Source: Zhouia spongiae (GTDB taxonomy: Bacteria; Bacteroidota; Bacteroidia; Flavobacteriales; Flavobacteriaceae). From it: 64,000 nucleotides of DNA. The stretch spans positions 2,902,804-2,966,803 of the forward strand of contig NZ_CP094326.1 in assembly GCF_022760175.1 (NCBI RefSeq), read 5' to 3'. Below the pieces are notes generated by a model that had not been told where the DNA came from, made no database searches, and saw nothing but the letters and a program-made list of their open reading frames with translations. This document shows, piece by piece, positions 18,965-28,677 of this stretch. Made by a program: the position numbers and the translations under genes. Numbering within the stretch: position 1 is the stretch's first letter; each line of letters opens with the position of its first letter.

Positions 18965-20527
18965 TTATTTGGTGGCTTTTTTTCGGTATTCGCTGGGGGT
19001 GTAACCTGTCTGTTCTTTAAATACGCGGTTAAAAGTTGTTTTACTTTTAAATCCCGAATCGAATGCTACAGCAAGTATTTTGATATCTTTATTTATGGAA
19101 AGAGCCAGAATCTCTTTGGCTTCTTTTATCCTATATGAGTTAATCAACTGATAAAAGTTCTTGTTGAATCCGTAATGTAATGTTTCTGATAAATGATGAC
19201 TGCTTACCCCTAATCTTTTAGCAAAATCGGTTTGATTCAGATCATGGTTTAAATATATTTTTTCCACATTCATCATTTCTAAAATCTTCTTTTTGTAAAG
19301 CCTTCTGCTTTCTTCTGATAATGATGAATTCTTATATTTTTCCGATTCTTTATTAAATAGCTTCTCTACTTTAGGTTCAGTGGCTGCTATATTCCTTTTC
19401 TGTTTATTCTGCTTCGAATAGGTCCAAAATAATATTCCGCATCCGGTTATAAATAATAAACTGAGCCAGGCCGCATTTTTTTGTTGTTTGGAAAGGTTCG
19501 CTACAGCTTTTTCCTGAGCGAAAATTTTCTGATCCTTATGTTCTATTTCTGCTTTTAATTCGTCTGTTATAGCTTCTTTTTGATTGTCAAGGAAATTTAT
19601 ACGAACTTCATTGTACTTTTTCTCGGCATCAGCGAATGCTTTCCCTTTGTTCTGTTCTTTATATACTTTAGATAAATATTCATAACATGTCATTTCAATT
19701 TCAAGAATGCTTTGTTCTGAGGCAATACTCAAAGATTGTTGCAGGTATTGTTCTGCTTCTGTATGGTTATTCAACTTAAAATTGGCAACCCCCAGATTGA
19801 CCAAAAGCCAGGCCTTTACTCTTACATTCTTTTCATAGGCTTTATACGTTGTGGCTTTTTTAGCCGTTTCAATAGATTTTTGGTAATCTCCCAGTTTATA
19901 GTATGAATTACTAATATGGTTTAATGATGTGAGGATAACATTTTCATTGCCTGTTTTTTCTCCAATTTCTTTAACCTGAAGCGCATAAAGCAAAGCTTTT
20001 TTTTCGTCGTTCATAGCGGAGTAACTTATTGACAAACCACTTAGTGCAGCTACTTTTATTAAGTTTGGTTTCTCGGTCTTGTCGGCTTGTTTTAAAACCA
20101 GATTCATGGTTTCTATACTTTTTTCATAAAGCTCAACATTGTTGTATATGTTTCCCAGATTCACCAAGACGACTGTTTCGGCTTGTTTATCATCAGGTAT
20201 TTTCCTGGCTACAACCAATGCATCCCGATATAACTCTATGGCTTCCAGATATTTTGTTTGCATGTTTAAATTTATGGCCTGATTAACCATGGCTTTTACC
20301 TGCAAAGCTGTGAGATTGTTTTTTTTAGAAATAGTGTATAAAGAATCGCTGTATACTTTATGAAGTTTGTAATTACCTTGCCGGTAATACGATAATATCA
20401 GATTTAAGTAATTTTCTGCTCTTTCGGTTACATGAAGGGTATCTGAATAATCTTCTGCTTGTTTGATTTGGGCTTGAAGAAGTTCAGAGAATATGAGAAG
20501 TATAATAAGAGCCAGTTTTCGGTACAT
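18965..20527 (-). CDS. Membrane-bound TPR protein with C-terminal AraC-type DNA-binding domain
   Basis: A one-component regulator of the form common in Bacteroidota. N-terminal signal/anchor (MYRKLALIILLIFSELLQAQ), five to seven tetratricopeptide-like repeats over about residues 25-330 (VLVNLGNIYNNVELYEKSIE, LLVNLGVANFKLNNHTEAEQ), one membrane helix about 355-375 (AAWLSLLFITGCGILFWTY), and a cytoplasmic AraC/XylS double helix-turn-helix about 415-515 ending in the signature AFDSGFKSKTTFNRVFKEQTGYTPSEYRK. I chose the ATG at 20527 over an upstream TTG at 20548 because the signal peptide starts there; this gives 520 residues. Ligand and targets are unknown. No partner gene is adjacent. Confidence 0.9.
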   Translation of the reverse strand: MYRKLALIILLIFSELLQAQIKQAEDYSDTLHVTERAENYLNLILSYYRQGNYKLHKVYSDSLYTISKKNNLTALQVKAMVNQAINLNMQTKYLEAIELYRDALVVARKIPDDKQAETVVLVNLGNIYNNVELYEKSIETMNLVLKQADKTEKPNLIKVAALSGLSISYSAMNDEKKALLYALQVKEIGEKTGNENVILTSLNHISNSYYKLGDYQKSIETAKKATTYKAYEKNVRVKAWLLVNLGVANFKLNNHTEAEQYLQQSLSIASEQSILEIEMTCYEYLSKVYKEQNKGKAFADAEKKYNEVRINFLDNQKEAITDELKAEIEHKDQKIFAQEKAVANLSKQQKNAAWLSLLFITGCGILFWTYSKQNKQKRNIAATEPKVEKLFNKESEKYKNSSLSEESRRLYKKKILEMMNVEKIYLNHDLNQTDFAKRLGVSSHHLSETLHYGFNKNFYQLINSYRIKEAKEILALSINKDIKILAVAFDSGFKSKTTFNRVFKEQTGYTPSEYRKKATK

Positions 20528-20684
20528 TAAATTGTATTTAGATGACAAAAATACAATATTGGTAGTTTTTTTCTGTAGACATAAAGAACTGTTTTCCTGG
20601 CCTAGGTGCCAAGGGAAGTATTATGGTTGCAGAATATGGCATAAAGACTAATACTAATTAAAGAATCTGCCATATAAGGCAATC

Positions 20685-20715
20685 TCAATATCAGGACGGG
20701 CATTACTGATATTGA
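20685..20715. repeat. Perfect 10-bp inverted repeat, 11-base loop
   Basis: TCAATATCAG (20685-20694) and CTGATATTGA (20706-20715). It lies between the 81-residue gene and the TPR/AraC gene, both on the minus strand. There is no T-run on either side, so an operator or a stabilising 3' hairpin is more likely than a standard terminator. Confidence 0.6.
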
Positions 20716-20754
20716 AAGTTCATGACACAGCTATAAGGCCTACACTTTATAATA

Positions 20755-20810
20755 ACGTTTCGATTACGCTCGAAGTAACAATATGTTATGAGTGATTGCG
20801 GGCAATCTAA
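20755..20810. repeat. REP-like palindromic intergenic sequence
   Basis: TTCGATTACGCTCGAA (arms TTCGA/TCGAA around 20760-20775) is followed by GTAAC and, at the end, the hairpin GATTGCGGGCAATC. The first part resembles the abundant TTCGAGCGNAGTCGAA-type intergenic palindromes I recall from flavobacterial genomes. Only one copy is seen in this window. Confidence 0.4.
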
Positions 20811-20816
20811 ATTTTC

Positions 20817-21062
20817 TTAGAATAAGGAAGCAGGTTCTATCTGTACTTCTTTGATTTTTACAATATATTCTTTTACATCGTGCATCAATTCACCCTCATC
20901 ATCCAGTTTAACTCTTTTAAATACACATACATCATTATTAATCCTTTTGATATGTGCTTTAATGACTGCATTAGAAAAGTGAATATTAACGATATCGCCA
21001 CAATTGAATTCAGGTTTTATTCTTTGCCTAAAGAATTTTGTCGGGAGTAAATTTGCTATCAT
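20817..21062 (-). CDS. Small hypothetical protein, 81 residues
   Basis: Not recognised. The product is soluble, moderately basic in the first half (KFFRQRIKPEF) and acidic in the second (LDDEGELMHDVKEY), with alternating hydrophobic residues suggesting a small beta-rich fold: DIVNIHFSNAVIKAHIKRI and VCVFKRVKLDDEG. The pattern of a strand-rich CGDIVNI core recalls small SH3- or KOW-like modules, but this is only an impression. It has its own ATG, normal codon use and no overlap with other genes. A 10-bp inverted repeat and a REP-like palindrome lie downstream. Confidence 0.65.
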   Translation of the reverse strand: MIANLLPTKFFRQRIKPEFNCGDIVNIHFSNAVIKAHIKRINNDVCVFKRVKLDDEGELMHDVKEYIVKIKEVQIEPASLF

Positions 21063-21237
21063 ACTTTAATGTTTTTAGGTAATTTGTTGATGAAAAATAG
21101 ATTAAATATCTGATGTGATGAATCTTAGGGGGTAAATGGTTCTTTAAATCCGATTAATCGGTATAAATGATGATCCATAAGAAGTCATATCTCATGTTTG
21201 AGAAAAGGTAACAGCTCTTGTTATACCGAGGATTCTT

Positions 21238-21387
21238 TTATCCCTGATTTTTCATTTTTTGCATAATGGTATCAAACTTTTCATTGGTAATGGGATTGAC
21301 ATTTTGGATTTTTAGATACCACTTTAAAAAATTGTTCATTCTGTTTATTGAAGTTTTGCCTTTTTGTGTTGTAATTGTAGTGTTCAT
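21238..21387 (-). CDS. Very small hypothetical protein, 49 residues
   Basis: An ATG-started frame of 49 codons: MNTTITTQKGKTSINRMNNF, then LKWYLKIQNVNPITNEKFDT and IMQKMKNQG. The composition is polar and basic with regular spacing of aromatic and aliphatic residues (FLKWYLKI), as expected for a small helical protein rather than a chance frame. The preceding bases ACAAGAGTT may act as a weak ribosome site. A plus-strand frame over the same bases is very hydrophobic and looks like its shadow. It lies 270 bp downstream of the leu operon terminator. No function can be assigned. Confidence 0.45.
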   Translation of the reverse strand: MNTTITTQKGKTSINRMNNFLKWYLKIQNVNPITNEKFDTIMQKMKNQG

Positions 21388-21655
21388 AACTCTTGTTTTT
21401 TATGTTCAGGCTCTTAAAACACTTTTAAACGACCTGATTACAACAAGCTCGTTTAAATATAACCGACTGATACGGTGGGTCTTATGCGGTTGAGTTGGGG
21501 TAGGGCAGTAGGTGTTGTTCTCTGTTATTCTTATGGTTATGACGATACTTAAATTTATGAAATTGAATAAATTAAGCTTCAATTAAACAGATTAAGCGCC
21601 TTCAAAAATCGATAAAAAGAGAGAGGCAGACTAAAAAAGAATATGTTAAAAAAAG
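21388..21655. other. Gap between the leu operon terminator and the 49-residue frame
   Basis: No gene seen in these 268 bases. They would hold the promoter of the minus-strand 49-residue frame if that is real. Confidence 0.4.
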
Positions 21656-21688
21656 AAAACCCCCACTCTAAAGGTGAGAGCGGAGGTT
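21656..21688 (-). terminator. Intrinsic terminator of the leuACDB operon
   Basis: On the minus strand CCTCCGCTC pairs with GAGTGGGGG (nine pairs, two G-T) around a nine-base loop and is followed by TTTTCTTTTTTT. It lies about 65 bases after the leuB stop. Confidence 0.85.
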
Positions 21689-21751
21689 TAACACACACTA
21701 AAAACTAATCAAATTTAATGAATAGAGAATTGGTTGATTAATGGTCTTAAT

Positions 21752-22870
21752 TTAAATAATGGTGGACTGTCCGTAATTAATGTTTTCCTGATTGTAGTTG
21801 ATAATTTCCTCAGCATTTGAAATATAATCTGCAATAAAATCGCCTACTTGTTCAGTTCCATACTGACTGTCCGGGTTAAGGTCGGTTGTAACTATATTTA
21901 ATTCTAGCGATTTGTCTACCGCTTTATTAATTGCTTTTGCTTCTTCATTCAATCCAAAATGTTCCAGCAACATTGCTGCTGATAAAATGGAGGCAACCGG
22001 GTTTGCTATATTTTTTCCCTTTGCTTGCGGGAAAGAACCATGAATAGGTTCAAACATTGCATTTTCATCACCGACGGAAGCAGAAGCCAATAAGCCGATA
22101 GATCCACCTATCACGCTACCTTCGTCTGATATGATATCACCAAACATATTTTCGGTCAGGATGACATCAAACTGACTTGGATTTAAAATTAACTGCATTG
22201 CCGCATTATCCACAAAAAGATAGTCTAATTCAACATCTTCATAGCTTTTGCCAATATTTGTAACAATTTTTCTCCATAATCTGGATGTTTCCAGAACATT
22301 GGCTTTATCTACGAGAGTTAATTTCTTTTTTCTGCTCCTGGCAGCCTTAAAGGCCAGGTGTGCTATGCGTTCAATTTCCTTTTCGGAATATTCACAAAGA
22401 TCGGATGCTATTGTACCTTCTTTGTTCAGCTTTTTCTCTCCAAAATAGATCCCGCCGGTTAACTCCCTGTAAATAGTAAGATCTGTACCTTCTATTCTGT
22501 CTCTTTTTAACGGAGATTTATCTATTAAAGTCGGGTATGCCTTAATAGGGCGGATGTTTGTATACAGGCCTAGTGATTTTCTCAGTTTCAATAAGCCTTG
22601 TTCAGGACGGACTTTTGCCGATGGATCGTTATCGTATTTCGGGTCGCCAATGGCTCCAAATAATACCGCATCGTATTCTAAACATAAGTCTAAGGTTTCC
22701 TGTGGCAATGGGTCACCGGTTTCATCGATAGCAATAGCACCGGCTAAAGCTTCTTTAAAAGTGAAAGTATGGTGATATACCTCTGCAACTGCGTTTAAAG
22801 TTTTAATAGCCTGGGCTGTAACTTCCGGACCGATTCCGTCTCCTGCTAAAACTGCTATATTTAATTTCAT
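21752..22870 (-). CDS. leuB: 3-isopropylmalate dehydrogenase
   Basis: Third step of leucine synthesis: NAD-dependent oxidative decarboxylation of (2R,3S)-3-isopropylmalate to 2-oxoisocaproate. The start MKLNIAVLAGDGIGPEV is the family signature. Substrate arginines appear in LRKSLGLYTNIRP and in RELTGGIYFGEK. Catalytic Tyr/Lys lie in the YSEKEIERIAHLAF and LVDKANVLETSRLW region, and the metal aspartates in VDNAAMQL and LTENMFGDIISDEGSVIGGS. Length of 372 is normal. The NAD site HGSFPQAKGKNIANPVA is present. It is the last gene of leuA-leuC-leuD-leuB, 11 bases after leuD. Confidence 0.97.
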   Translation of the reverse strand: MKLNIAVLAGDGIGPEVTAQAIKTLNAVAEVYHHTFTFKEALAGAIAIDETGDPLPQETLDLCLEYDAVLFGAIGDPKYDNDPSAKVRPEQGLLKLRKSLGLYTNIRPIKAYPTLIDKSPLKRDRIEGTDLTIYRELTGGIYFGEKKLNKEGTIASDLCEYSEKEIERIAHLAFKAARSRKKKLTLVDKANVLETSRLWRKIVTNIGKSYEDVELDYLFVDNAAMQLILNPSQFDVILTENMFGDIISDEGSVIGGSIGLLASASVGDENAMFEPIHGSFPQAKGKNIANPVASILSAAMLLEHFGLNEEAKAINKAVDKSLELNIVTTDLNPDSQYGTEQVGDFIADYISNAEEIINYNQENINYGQSTII

Positions 22871-22881
22871 AACAATAAGTC

Positions 22882-23472
22882 TTAAATTGTTCTTGAAGCT
22901 TCAAAAGCTTCAATTTTGTCATGTTTGCTTACTAAAAAATCAATATCATCATATCCATTGATCAAACACATTTTTTTATATGGATCGATTTCGAACGATT
23001 CTTTTATATCGGTATTTTTAACTTCAAAGGTCTGTTGTTCCAGATTTACAATAAGTTCTGAGTTATGATCTTCATCAATAGCATCAAATACCGCTTTAAG
23101 TGTTTCGGGTGAAACCTGTATTGGCAACAGGCCGTTGTTAAGGGCATTTCCTTTAAAAATATCGGCAAAGTAGCTTGATATTACCACCTTAAACCCATAA
23201 TCGGTCAGGGCCCAGGCAGCATGTTCCCTACTGCTTCCACATCCGAAGTTATCGCCGGCAACTAAAATCTTTCCGCTGTATTGTCGGTTGTTAAAAACAA
23301 AAGATTCGTTAGCACTGCCATCTTTATGATATCGCCAGTCCCTGAAAAGGTTTTCTCCAAATCCGACTTTATTTGTAGCCTTGAGAAAACGTGCGGGAAT
23401 AATCTGATCGGTATCAATGTTTTCAATTGGTAATGGGATGGCTCTTGATGTTAATTTTTCAAATTTTTCCAT
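22882..23472 (-). CDS. leuD: 3-isopropylmalate dehydratase, small subunit
   Basis: Small (swivelling-domain) subunit of isopropylmalate isomerase, which acts with LeuC to convert 2- to 3-isopropylmalate. Key segments are [13 protein letters not shown] near the N-terminus, the loop [20 protein letters not shown] (about residues 76-95) that enters the active site, and [20 protein letters not shown]. Length of 196 is typical. It starts seven bases after the leuC stop, so stoichiometric coupling is likely. Confidence 0.97.
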   Translation of the reverse strand: MEKFEKLTSRAIPLPIENIDTDQIIPARFLKATNKVGFGENLFRDWRYHKDGSANESFVFNNRQYSGKILVAGDNFGCGSSREHAAWALTDYGFKVVISSYFADIFKGNALNNGLLPIQVSPETLKAVFDAIDEDHNSELIVNLEQQTFEVKNTDIKESFEIDPYKKMCLINGYDDIDFLVSKHDKIEAFEASRTI

Positions 23473-23479
23473 AATGATC

Positions 23480-24886
23480 TTAGGCTATAACTAAATCTTC
23501 TTCCTCAATTTCTTTACTTACGTCCACAATTTTGCCTGCTACTGCCGTTGCTACGGCAACGAGAGGGCTGGCGAGAATGGTTCTGGCTCCCGGTCCCTGT
23601 CTTCCTTCAAAGTTCCTGTTGGAAGTAGATACACAATACTCTCCTGCCGGGATTTTATCTTCATTCATTCCCAGACATGCCGAACATCCGCTCTGACGGA
23701 TTTCGAAACCGGCAGCTTCAAAAATCTCCTGAAGCCCTTCTTTCTTTATCTGTTTGGCGACTTGCTGGGAACCGGGTACTATAAGTGCCGTTACGTTCTC
23801 AGCTTTTTGCTTTCCTTTTATATAAGATGCGGCTATTCTGAAATCTTCAATTCTTGAATTGGTACAACTACCTACAAATACATAGTTGATTGTTTTCCCC
23901 AGTAATTTTTCTCCTTTATCAAAGCCCATATACTGTAACGATTTTTCAAAAGAAACATCATTTAGTTCAGGAATTCGATCCGTTATCTTTATTCCCATTC
24001 CGGGATTGGTACCATAGGTAACCATAGGAGCTATATCGGCAGCATCAAATGCATACTCTTTATCGAATGTGGCGCCGTCATCGGTAGGAAGTGTTCTCCA
24101 GTATGCAACTTTTTTATCAAAGTCATCTCCTTTTGGAGCAAATTCCTTCCCTTTCACATACTCAAAAGTAGTTTCGTCAGGAGCAATCATCCCACCCCGG
24201 GCACCCATTTCGATACTCATGTTACAAACAGTCATTCTGCCTTCCATGGTCATATCTTTAAAGACATCACCTGCATATTCAACAAAATAGCCAGTACCGG
24301 AATTGGTTCCCAGTTTGGCAATAATGTACAGGATAACATCTTTAGGCAGCACGCCATTTTTGAGTTTCCCATTTACCGTAATGCGCATACTCTTAGGTTT
24401 ACTTAGTAGTAAACACTGGCTTGCAAATACCTGGGCAACCTGGCTGGTACCGATACCGAAGGCTATCGTACCAAAAGCACCGTGGGTAGAGGTGTGACTA
24501 TCGCCACAGACCATAGTCATTCCGGGTTGGGTAACTCCCAGTTCAGGTGCCATGACGTGTACAATTCCCTGATAAGGATGCCCCAGGCCATAAAGGGTGA
24601 TTCCTTGTTTTTCACAATTTTCTGTAAGCATTTCTACCTGCTTTTTTGAAAGCAGGTCCTGAATAGGCAAATGCTGATCTTTAGTCGGAACATTATGATC
24701 TGCAGTAGCAACGATCTGTTCTTTTCTAAAGATTTGTATGCCACGATCCTCCAATTCGGCAAAAGCTTGGGGACTGGTAACCTCGTGAATTAAATGTTTA
24801 TCTATATATAAGATCTGTGGACCATTTTCAACGGTGTCTACCACATGCGAATCCCAAACCTTATCAAATAATGTCTTCTTTTCCAT
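23480..24886 (-). CDS. leuC: 3-isopropylmalate dehydratase, large subunit
   Basis: Aconitase-family subunit carrying the 4Fe-4S cluster. Cluster cysteines are visible in [14 protein letters not shown] and in [10 protein letters not shown] (C-x2-C). Substrate and catalytic motifs include [23 protein letters not shown] (about residues 127-149) and [22 protein letters not shown] near the C-terminus. The 468 residues match the bacterial LeuC length. It lies five bases after leuA and seven before leuD. Confidence 0.97.
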   Translation of the reverse strand: MEKKTLFDKVWDSHVVDTVENGPQILYIDKHLIHEVTSPQAFAELEDRGIQIFRKEQIVATADHNVPTKDQHLPIQDLLSKKQVEMLTENCEKQGITLYGLGHPYQGIVHVMAPELGVTQPGMTMVCGDSHTSTHGAFGTIAFGIGTSQVAQVFASQCLLLSKPKSMRITVNGKLKNGVLPKDVILYIIAKLGTNSGTGYFVEYAGDVFKDMTMEGRMTVCNMSIEMGARGGMIAPDETTFEYVKGKEFAPKGDDFDKKVAYWRTLPTDDGATFDKEYAFDAADIAPMVTYGTNPGMGIKITDRIPELNDVSFEKSLQYMGFDKGEKLLGKTINYVFVGSCTNSRIEDFRIAASYIKGKQKAENVTALIVPGSQQVAKQIKKEGLQEIFEAAGFEIRQSGCSACLGMNEDKIPAGEYCVSTSNRNFEGRQGPGARTILASPLVAVATAVAGKIVDVSKEIEEEDLVIA

Positions 24887-24891
24887 TTAAA

Positions 24892-26064
24892 TTATGCAAT
24901 CGCTTTAATATCTATTTTACTAAGTTCTATGATCTGATGAATGTCTTCATCCAATACTTCTTTCTTTACATCTGCAAATTTCAGGAATTCCTGATATACT
25001 ACATCCAGTTGTAACTTAGTTAATTCATATCCTACATTTTTTGCCCTGTAAGCCAAGGCTGCACGTCCGCTTCTCGCGGTTAAAATGATAGCAGATTCTG
25101 TAACGCCCACATCAGCCGGGTCTATAATTTCGTATGTTTCACGGTTTTTAATCACTCCATCCTGGTGGATACCGGAACTGTGAGCAAAAGCATTAGATCC
25201 TACGATGGCTTTATTCGGCTGAACAGGCATAGCCATACTTTCTGAAACCAACCTGCTCATTTCGTATAGGTGTTTAGCATTAATGTTGGTGTCGAGATTT
25301 AAATAAGGGTGCTGACGCAAGATCATTACAACCTCCTCAAGAGCTGTATTTCCGGCACGTTCACCAATACCGTTAATGGTACATTCGATCTGGCGTGCCC
25401 CGTTAACAACACCAGAAATTGAATTGGCGGTAGCCAATCCTAGATCATTATGACAGTGACATGACAATATAGCGCGGTCTATACCTTTTACATTTTCCCT
25501 TAAATATTTCATTTTGGCTCCATATTCTTCGGGCAGACAATAACCGGTTGTATCCGGTATATTAAGAACCGTAGCACCGGCTTTAATAACAGCTTCACAT
25601 ACTTGAGCTAAAAACTCATTGTCTGTTCTTCCTGCATCTTCTGCATAGAACTCTACATCTTCTACAAAAGATTTGGCATATTTCACGGCTTCAACTGCTC
25701 TCTCAATGATTTTATCGCGATTGCTGTTGAACTTGTACTTGATATGCGAATCTGAAGTACCGATACCTGTATGAATTCTCGGTTTTTTGGCGTATTTTAG
25801 CGCTTCAGCGGCCACCTCAATATCTTTTTTGACAGCCCTCGTAAGACCACATACCGTTGCGTTCTTTACGATCTTTGCAATTTCTGTAACCGAAGTAAAG
25901 TCGCCCGGACTTGAAATTGGAAATCCTGCTTCAATCACATCAACCCCCAGCAGATCCAGTCTTTCAGCGATAACCAATTTTTGATCGGTATTTAACTTAC
26001 ATCCCGGGACTTGCTCTCCATCTCTTAATGTTGTGTCGAAAATTTGGACTTGTTCTTTACTCAT
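24892..26064 (-). CDS. leuA: 2-isopropylmalate synthase, short form without regulatory domain
   Basis: First committed step of leucine synthesis: acetyl-CoA plus 2-oxoisovalerate. The DRE-TIM barrel start [17 protein letters not shown] is clear, as are the metal-binding [13 protein letters not shown] and the [18 protein letters not shown] motif. The protein is 390 residues, while classical LeuA is about 510-520: the C-terminal LeuA allosteric domain that binds leucine is missing. The accessory helices after the barrel are present ([18 protein letters not shown]). It may thus escape feedback inhibition, or be regulated otherwise. Citramalate or homocitrate synthase activity is less likely, given leuCDB in the same operon. 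Confidence 0.93.
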   Translation of the reverse strand: MSKEQVQIFDTTLRDGEQVPGCKLNTDQKLVIAERLDLLGVDVIEAGFPISSPGDFTSVTEIAKIVKNATVCGLTRAVKKDIEVAAEALKYAKKPRIHTGIGTSDSHIKYKFNSNRDKIIERAVEAVKYAKSFVEDVEFYAEDAGRTDNEFLAQVCEAVIKAGATVLNIPDTTGYCLPEEYGAKMKYLRENVKGIDRAILSCHCHNDLGLATANSISGVVNGARQIECTINGIGERAGNTALEEVVMILRQHPYLNLDTNINAKHLYEMSRLVSESMAMPVQPNKAIVGSNAFAHSSGIHQDGVIKNRETYEIIDPADVGVTESAIILTARSGRAALAYRAKNVGYELTKLQLDVVYQEFLKFADVKKEVLDEDIHQIIELSKIDIKAIA

Positions 26065-26115
26065 ACTGAATTTTTAAAGTAATTTCATTAATGTGGAACG
26101 AATATATATATTGCA

Positions 26116-26126
26116 GTGTTAAACAC
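26116..26126. promoter_or_regulatory. Palindrome GTGTTAAACAC in the leuA upstream region
   Basis: An 11-bp perfect palindrome with one central base, 52-62 bases upstream of the leuA ATG and 93-103 upstream of the divergent 514-residue gene. It is a candidate operator for either. Such a short palindrome can also arise by chance. Confidence 0.3.
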
Positions 26127-26218
26127 GAGCCCTTCTTTGAGTTTTATTACAATGTTTAATAAGTTTTAAGAATGTGTAATTAATTGATTATTAGTAATTT
26201 ATATTTTATTTTGTTACA

Positions 26219-27763
26219 ATGACAAGCAGTTCAAAAGAACCATTATTTGTTTTAATAAAGTCGCTTTCCAAATCTGAAAAAAGACAATTTAAACTCTATG
26301 TAAACAGGTTAGGGGTAAATGCTGATGCGAAATTTTTAGCGCTTTTCAATTTATTGGATAAAATGAGAAGTTATGATGAAGATGAAGTATTAAAAAGCGG
26401 GATTGTCAAAAAACAACAGTTATCAAATTTAAAAGCGCACCTGTATAAGCAGGTATTAACCAGTTTGCGGATGAATCCGGTGAATCAAAATATCAGGATC
26501 CAGTTAAGGGAACAACTTGATTTTGCTACGATTCTCTATCATAAGGGTTTGTATAGGCAAAGTCTTAAAATTCTGGACAAGGCAAAGAAACAGGCTGTTG
26601 AGAATGAAGAAAAAGTAATTGCTTTTGAAATTGTAGAACTTGAAAAGGTTATTGAAACCCAATACATAACCCGCAGTATTAGCGGTAGGGCAGATGAGTT
26701 GGCCGTACAGGCCAAAGAGCTTATGCAGGATAATGTTATTACCAGTAAGTTGTCGAATTTATCATTGCAATTATATGGTATTATGCTCAAAATGGGTTAT
26801 GTAAGAAGCGATAAAGAGTACAACTGGGTTACCAATTATTTTAACGCAAGGATGCCGGAATGTAATATAGAAAGTTTAGGCTTCAGGGAAAAACAATGGT
26901 TATACCAGGCACAATTGTGGTATAGTTTTCTGACCCAGGATTTTTTGAACTGTTATAAGTATGCGAGTAAGCTGGTCGATTTGTTTTATGAACATAAAAC
27001 CATGATCTATTTAAATCCTGTATTCTTCCTTAAGGGAAGTAACTACCTCTTGGAATCTCTTTATTATATAAAATACAGATCTCAGTTTCAGCAAAGTTTA
27101 GCTCGTCTGGAAGAAACTTTGGCTGAAGAGCATTTTCCGAAAAACGGGAATCTGGAAGTGCTTTCTTTTTTATATAGCTACAGTAATAAACTGAACCTTC
27201 ATTTTTTGGAGGGAACTTTTGGAGAGGGATTATATCTTGAAAAACCCATCTTAAAAGGATTGAAAGATTATAGTGATAAAATAGACGAACATCATGTAAT
27301 GATTTTCTATTACAAATTAGCATGTCTGTATTTCGGGGTTGGGGATAATAAGAAGTGTATATTTTACCTGAAGAAGATAATAGATAACAAGAGCTTGATT
27401 ATGCGCGAAGACCTAATGTGTTTTTCCAGGGTTTTGAGTCTGGTAGCCCATTACGAAGCAGGTTTGGATTATCATCTTGAAGTACAACTTAAAAGTACTT
27501 ATAAGTTTTTATTGAAAATGAATGACCTTCACGAGGTGCAAAAAGAAATAATAAAGTTCCTGAGGGGACTTGGCAATATTTATCCTCATGAACTGAAACG
27601 GGAATTCAAAAACTTGCATGCCCGGCTAAAGAAATATGAAAATGACCCTTACGAAAGAAGAGCGTTTCTTTATTTGGATATTATATCGTGGCTGGAAAGT
27701 AAAATAGAAAACAAACCAGTAGGCGAAATTATAAAAGAAAAAGCCAAGTTATTAATAAGATAA
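26219..27763 (+). CDS. Hypothetical protein with helical, TPR-like repeats, 514 residues
   Basis: No named family recognised, but the look is of a conserved flavobacterial protein. It is soluble with no signal peptide or membrane segment. It is almost wholly helical, with pairs of amphipathic helices reminiscent of TPR/SEL1 repeats: LDFATILYHKGLYRQSLKILDKA (about 100-122), LACLYFGVGDNKKCIFYLKKI (about 370-390). The N-terminal part (EPLFVLIKSLSKSEKRQFKLYV) is the best conserved-looking segment. It is divergent from leuA with 154 bases between, so regulatory DNA is shared. A role as scaffold or regulator is only a guess. Confidence 0.75.
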   Translation: MTSSSKEPLFVLIKSLSKSEKRQFKLYVNRLGVNADAKFLALFNLLDKMRSYDEDEVLKSGIVKKQQLSNLKAHLYKQVLTSLRMNPVNQNIRIQLREQLDFATILYHKGLYRQSLKILDKAKKQAVENEEKVIAFEIVELEKVIETQYITRSISGRADELAVQAKELMQDNVITSKLSNLSLQLYGIMLKMGYVRSDKEYNWVTNYFNARMPECNIESLGFREKQWLYQAQLWYSFLTQDFLNCYKYASKLVDLFYEHKTMIYLNPVFFLKGSNYLLESLYYIKYRSQFQQSLARLEETLAEEHFPKNGNLEVLSFLYSYSNKLNLHFLEGTFGEGLYLEKPILKGLKDYSDKIDEHHVMIFYYKLACLYFGVGDNKKCIFYLKKIIDNKSLIMREDLMCFSRVLSLVAHYEAGLDYHLEVQLKSTYKFLLKMNDLHEVQKEIIKFLRGLGNIYPHELKREFKNLHARLKKYENDPYERRAFLYLDIISWLESKIENKPVGEIIKEKAKLLIR

Positions 27764-27795
27764 TACAGTTTTAAACCGAATAAAGCATTCATCGT

Positions 27796-28677
27796 TTGAT
27801 CTCAAAACCTCTTCATTTTAAACACATATTAGAGCTGAATTTTGCGGTATTATGTATAAGTACTTCAGGAGCATTAGGCAGGTACATTGTATTGGCTCCG
27901 GAACAAACAATCTTGTTCAGGGCTATTTTGTCTATGATATTTATGTTTCTTTATTGTAAGGTCAGGGGGTATGATTTTAAAATTAAGTACGGATCAGATT
28001 TTCGGGTCATACTCTTGTGCGGTGTATTCTTCGGAATTCACTGGGTTACTTATTTCTATGCATTAAAACTGTCTACCGTTGCCATAGGGATGCTTTCTAT
28101 TTATACGTATCCGGTTATAACTTCATTTCTGGAGCCGGTGATCTTAAAATCGGGATTTCAAAAATCGCATTTACTTTTAGCTTTACTGGTGCTTACAGGG
28201 GTGTATTTTCTGATTCCGGAAGTAAATTTTAAAAATGATCACTTTATAGCTGTCTTGGCAGGTGTTACTTCAGCCTTCTTCTACGCTCTGAGAAACATCC
28301 TGATGAAACCTAAAGTGGAAAGGTATAACGGGTCCGTTCTGATGTTGTATCAATTGGTAGTGATTACAGCTATGCTAAGTCCTTTATTACTGTTTTCTGA
28401 TTTTATTCAGGTAAAGGAACAATTGCTTCCAATAGCTTTTTTAGCATTGATAACAACTGCAGTAGGACATACATTGCTTTTAATGAGCTTTAAACATTTT
28501 AGTGTAACTACGGCAAGTATCATGAGCAGCGTTCAGCCCATATACGGAATATTGATCGGGATGTTGTTTTTAAAAGAAATACCGGGATTGCATACAATAA
28601 TAGGAGGAATACTAATTCTCAGCGCTGTCTTTATTGAAAGTTCGAGAACAATCCGGATGTCAAAAAAGATGTCATGA
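27796..28677 (+). CDS. DMT-superfamily transporter with two EamA domains
   Basis: Inner-membrane drug/metabolite transporter, probably ten helices in two EamA repeats (about residues 12-140 and 150-285). Visible family features are LGVFFGIHWVTYFYALKLS-like text (here GVFFGIHWVTYFYALKLS) in repeat 1 and MSSVQPIYGILIGMLFLKEIP in repeat 2, the usual end-of-repeat motif. Substrate unknown. No ATG is available; the frame starts at a TTG at 27796, giving 293 residues and a complete first helix. It lies 32 bases after the 514-residue gene. Its stop overlaps the stop of the convergent rluA-like gene by six bases. Confidence 0.88.
   Translation: MISKPLHFKHILELNFAVLCISTSGALGRYIVLAPEQTILFRAILSMIFMFLYCKVRGYDFKIKYGSDFRVILLCGVFFGIHWVTYFYALKLSTVAIGMLSIYTYPVITSFLEPVILKSGFQKSHLLLALLVLTGVYFLIPEVNFKNDHFIAVLAGVTSAFFYALRNILMKPKVERYNGSVLMLYQLVVITAMLSPLLLFSDFIQVKEQLLPIAFLALITTAVGHTLLLMSFKHFSVTTASIMSSVQPIYGILIGMLFLKEIPGLHTIIGGILILSAVFIESSRTIRMSKKMS

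Noticed and set aside
21266-21493. Plus-strand 75-codon frame
   Set aside because: Very hydrophobic and irregular; it is antisense to the more protein-like 49-residue minus-strand frame.
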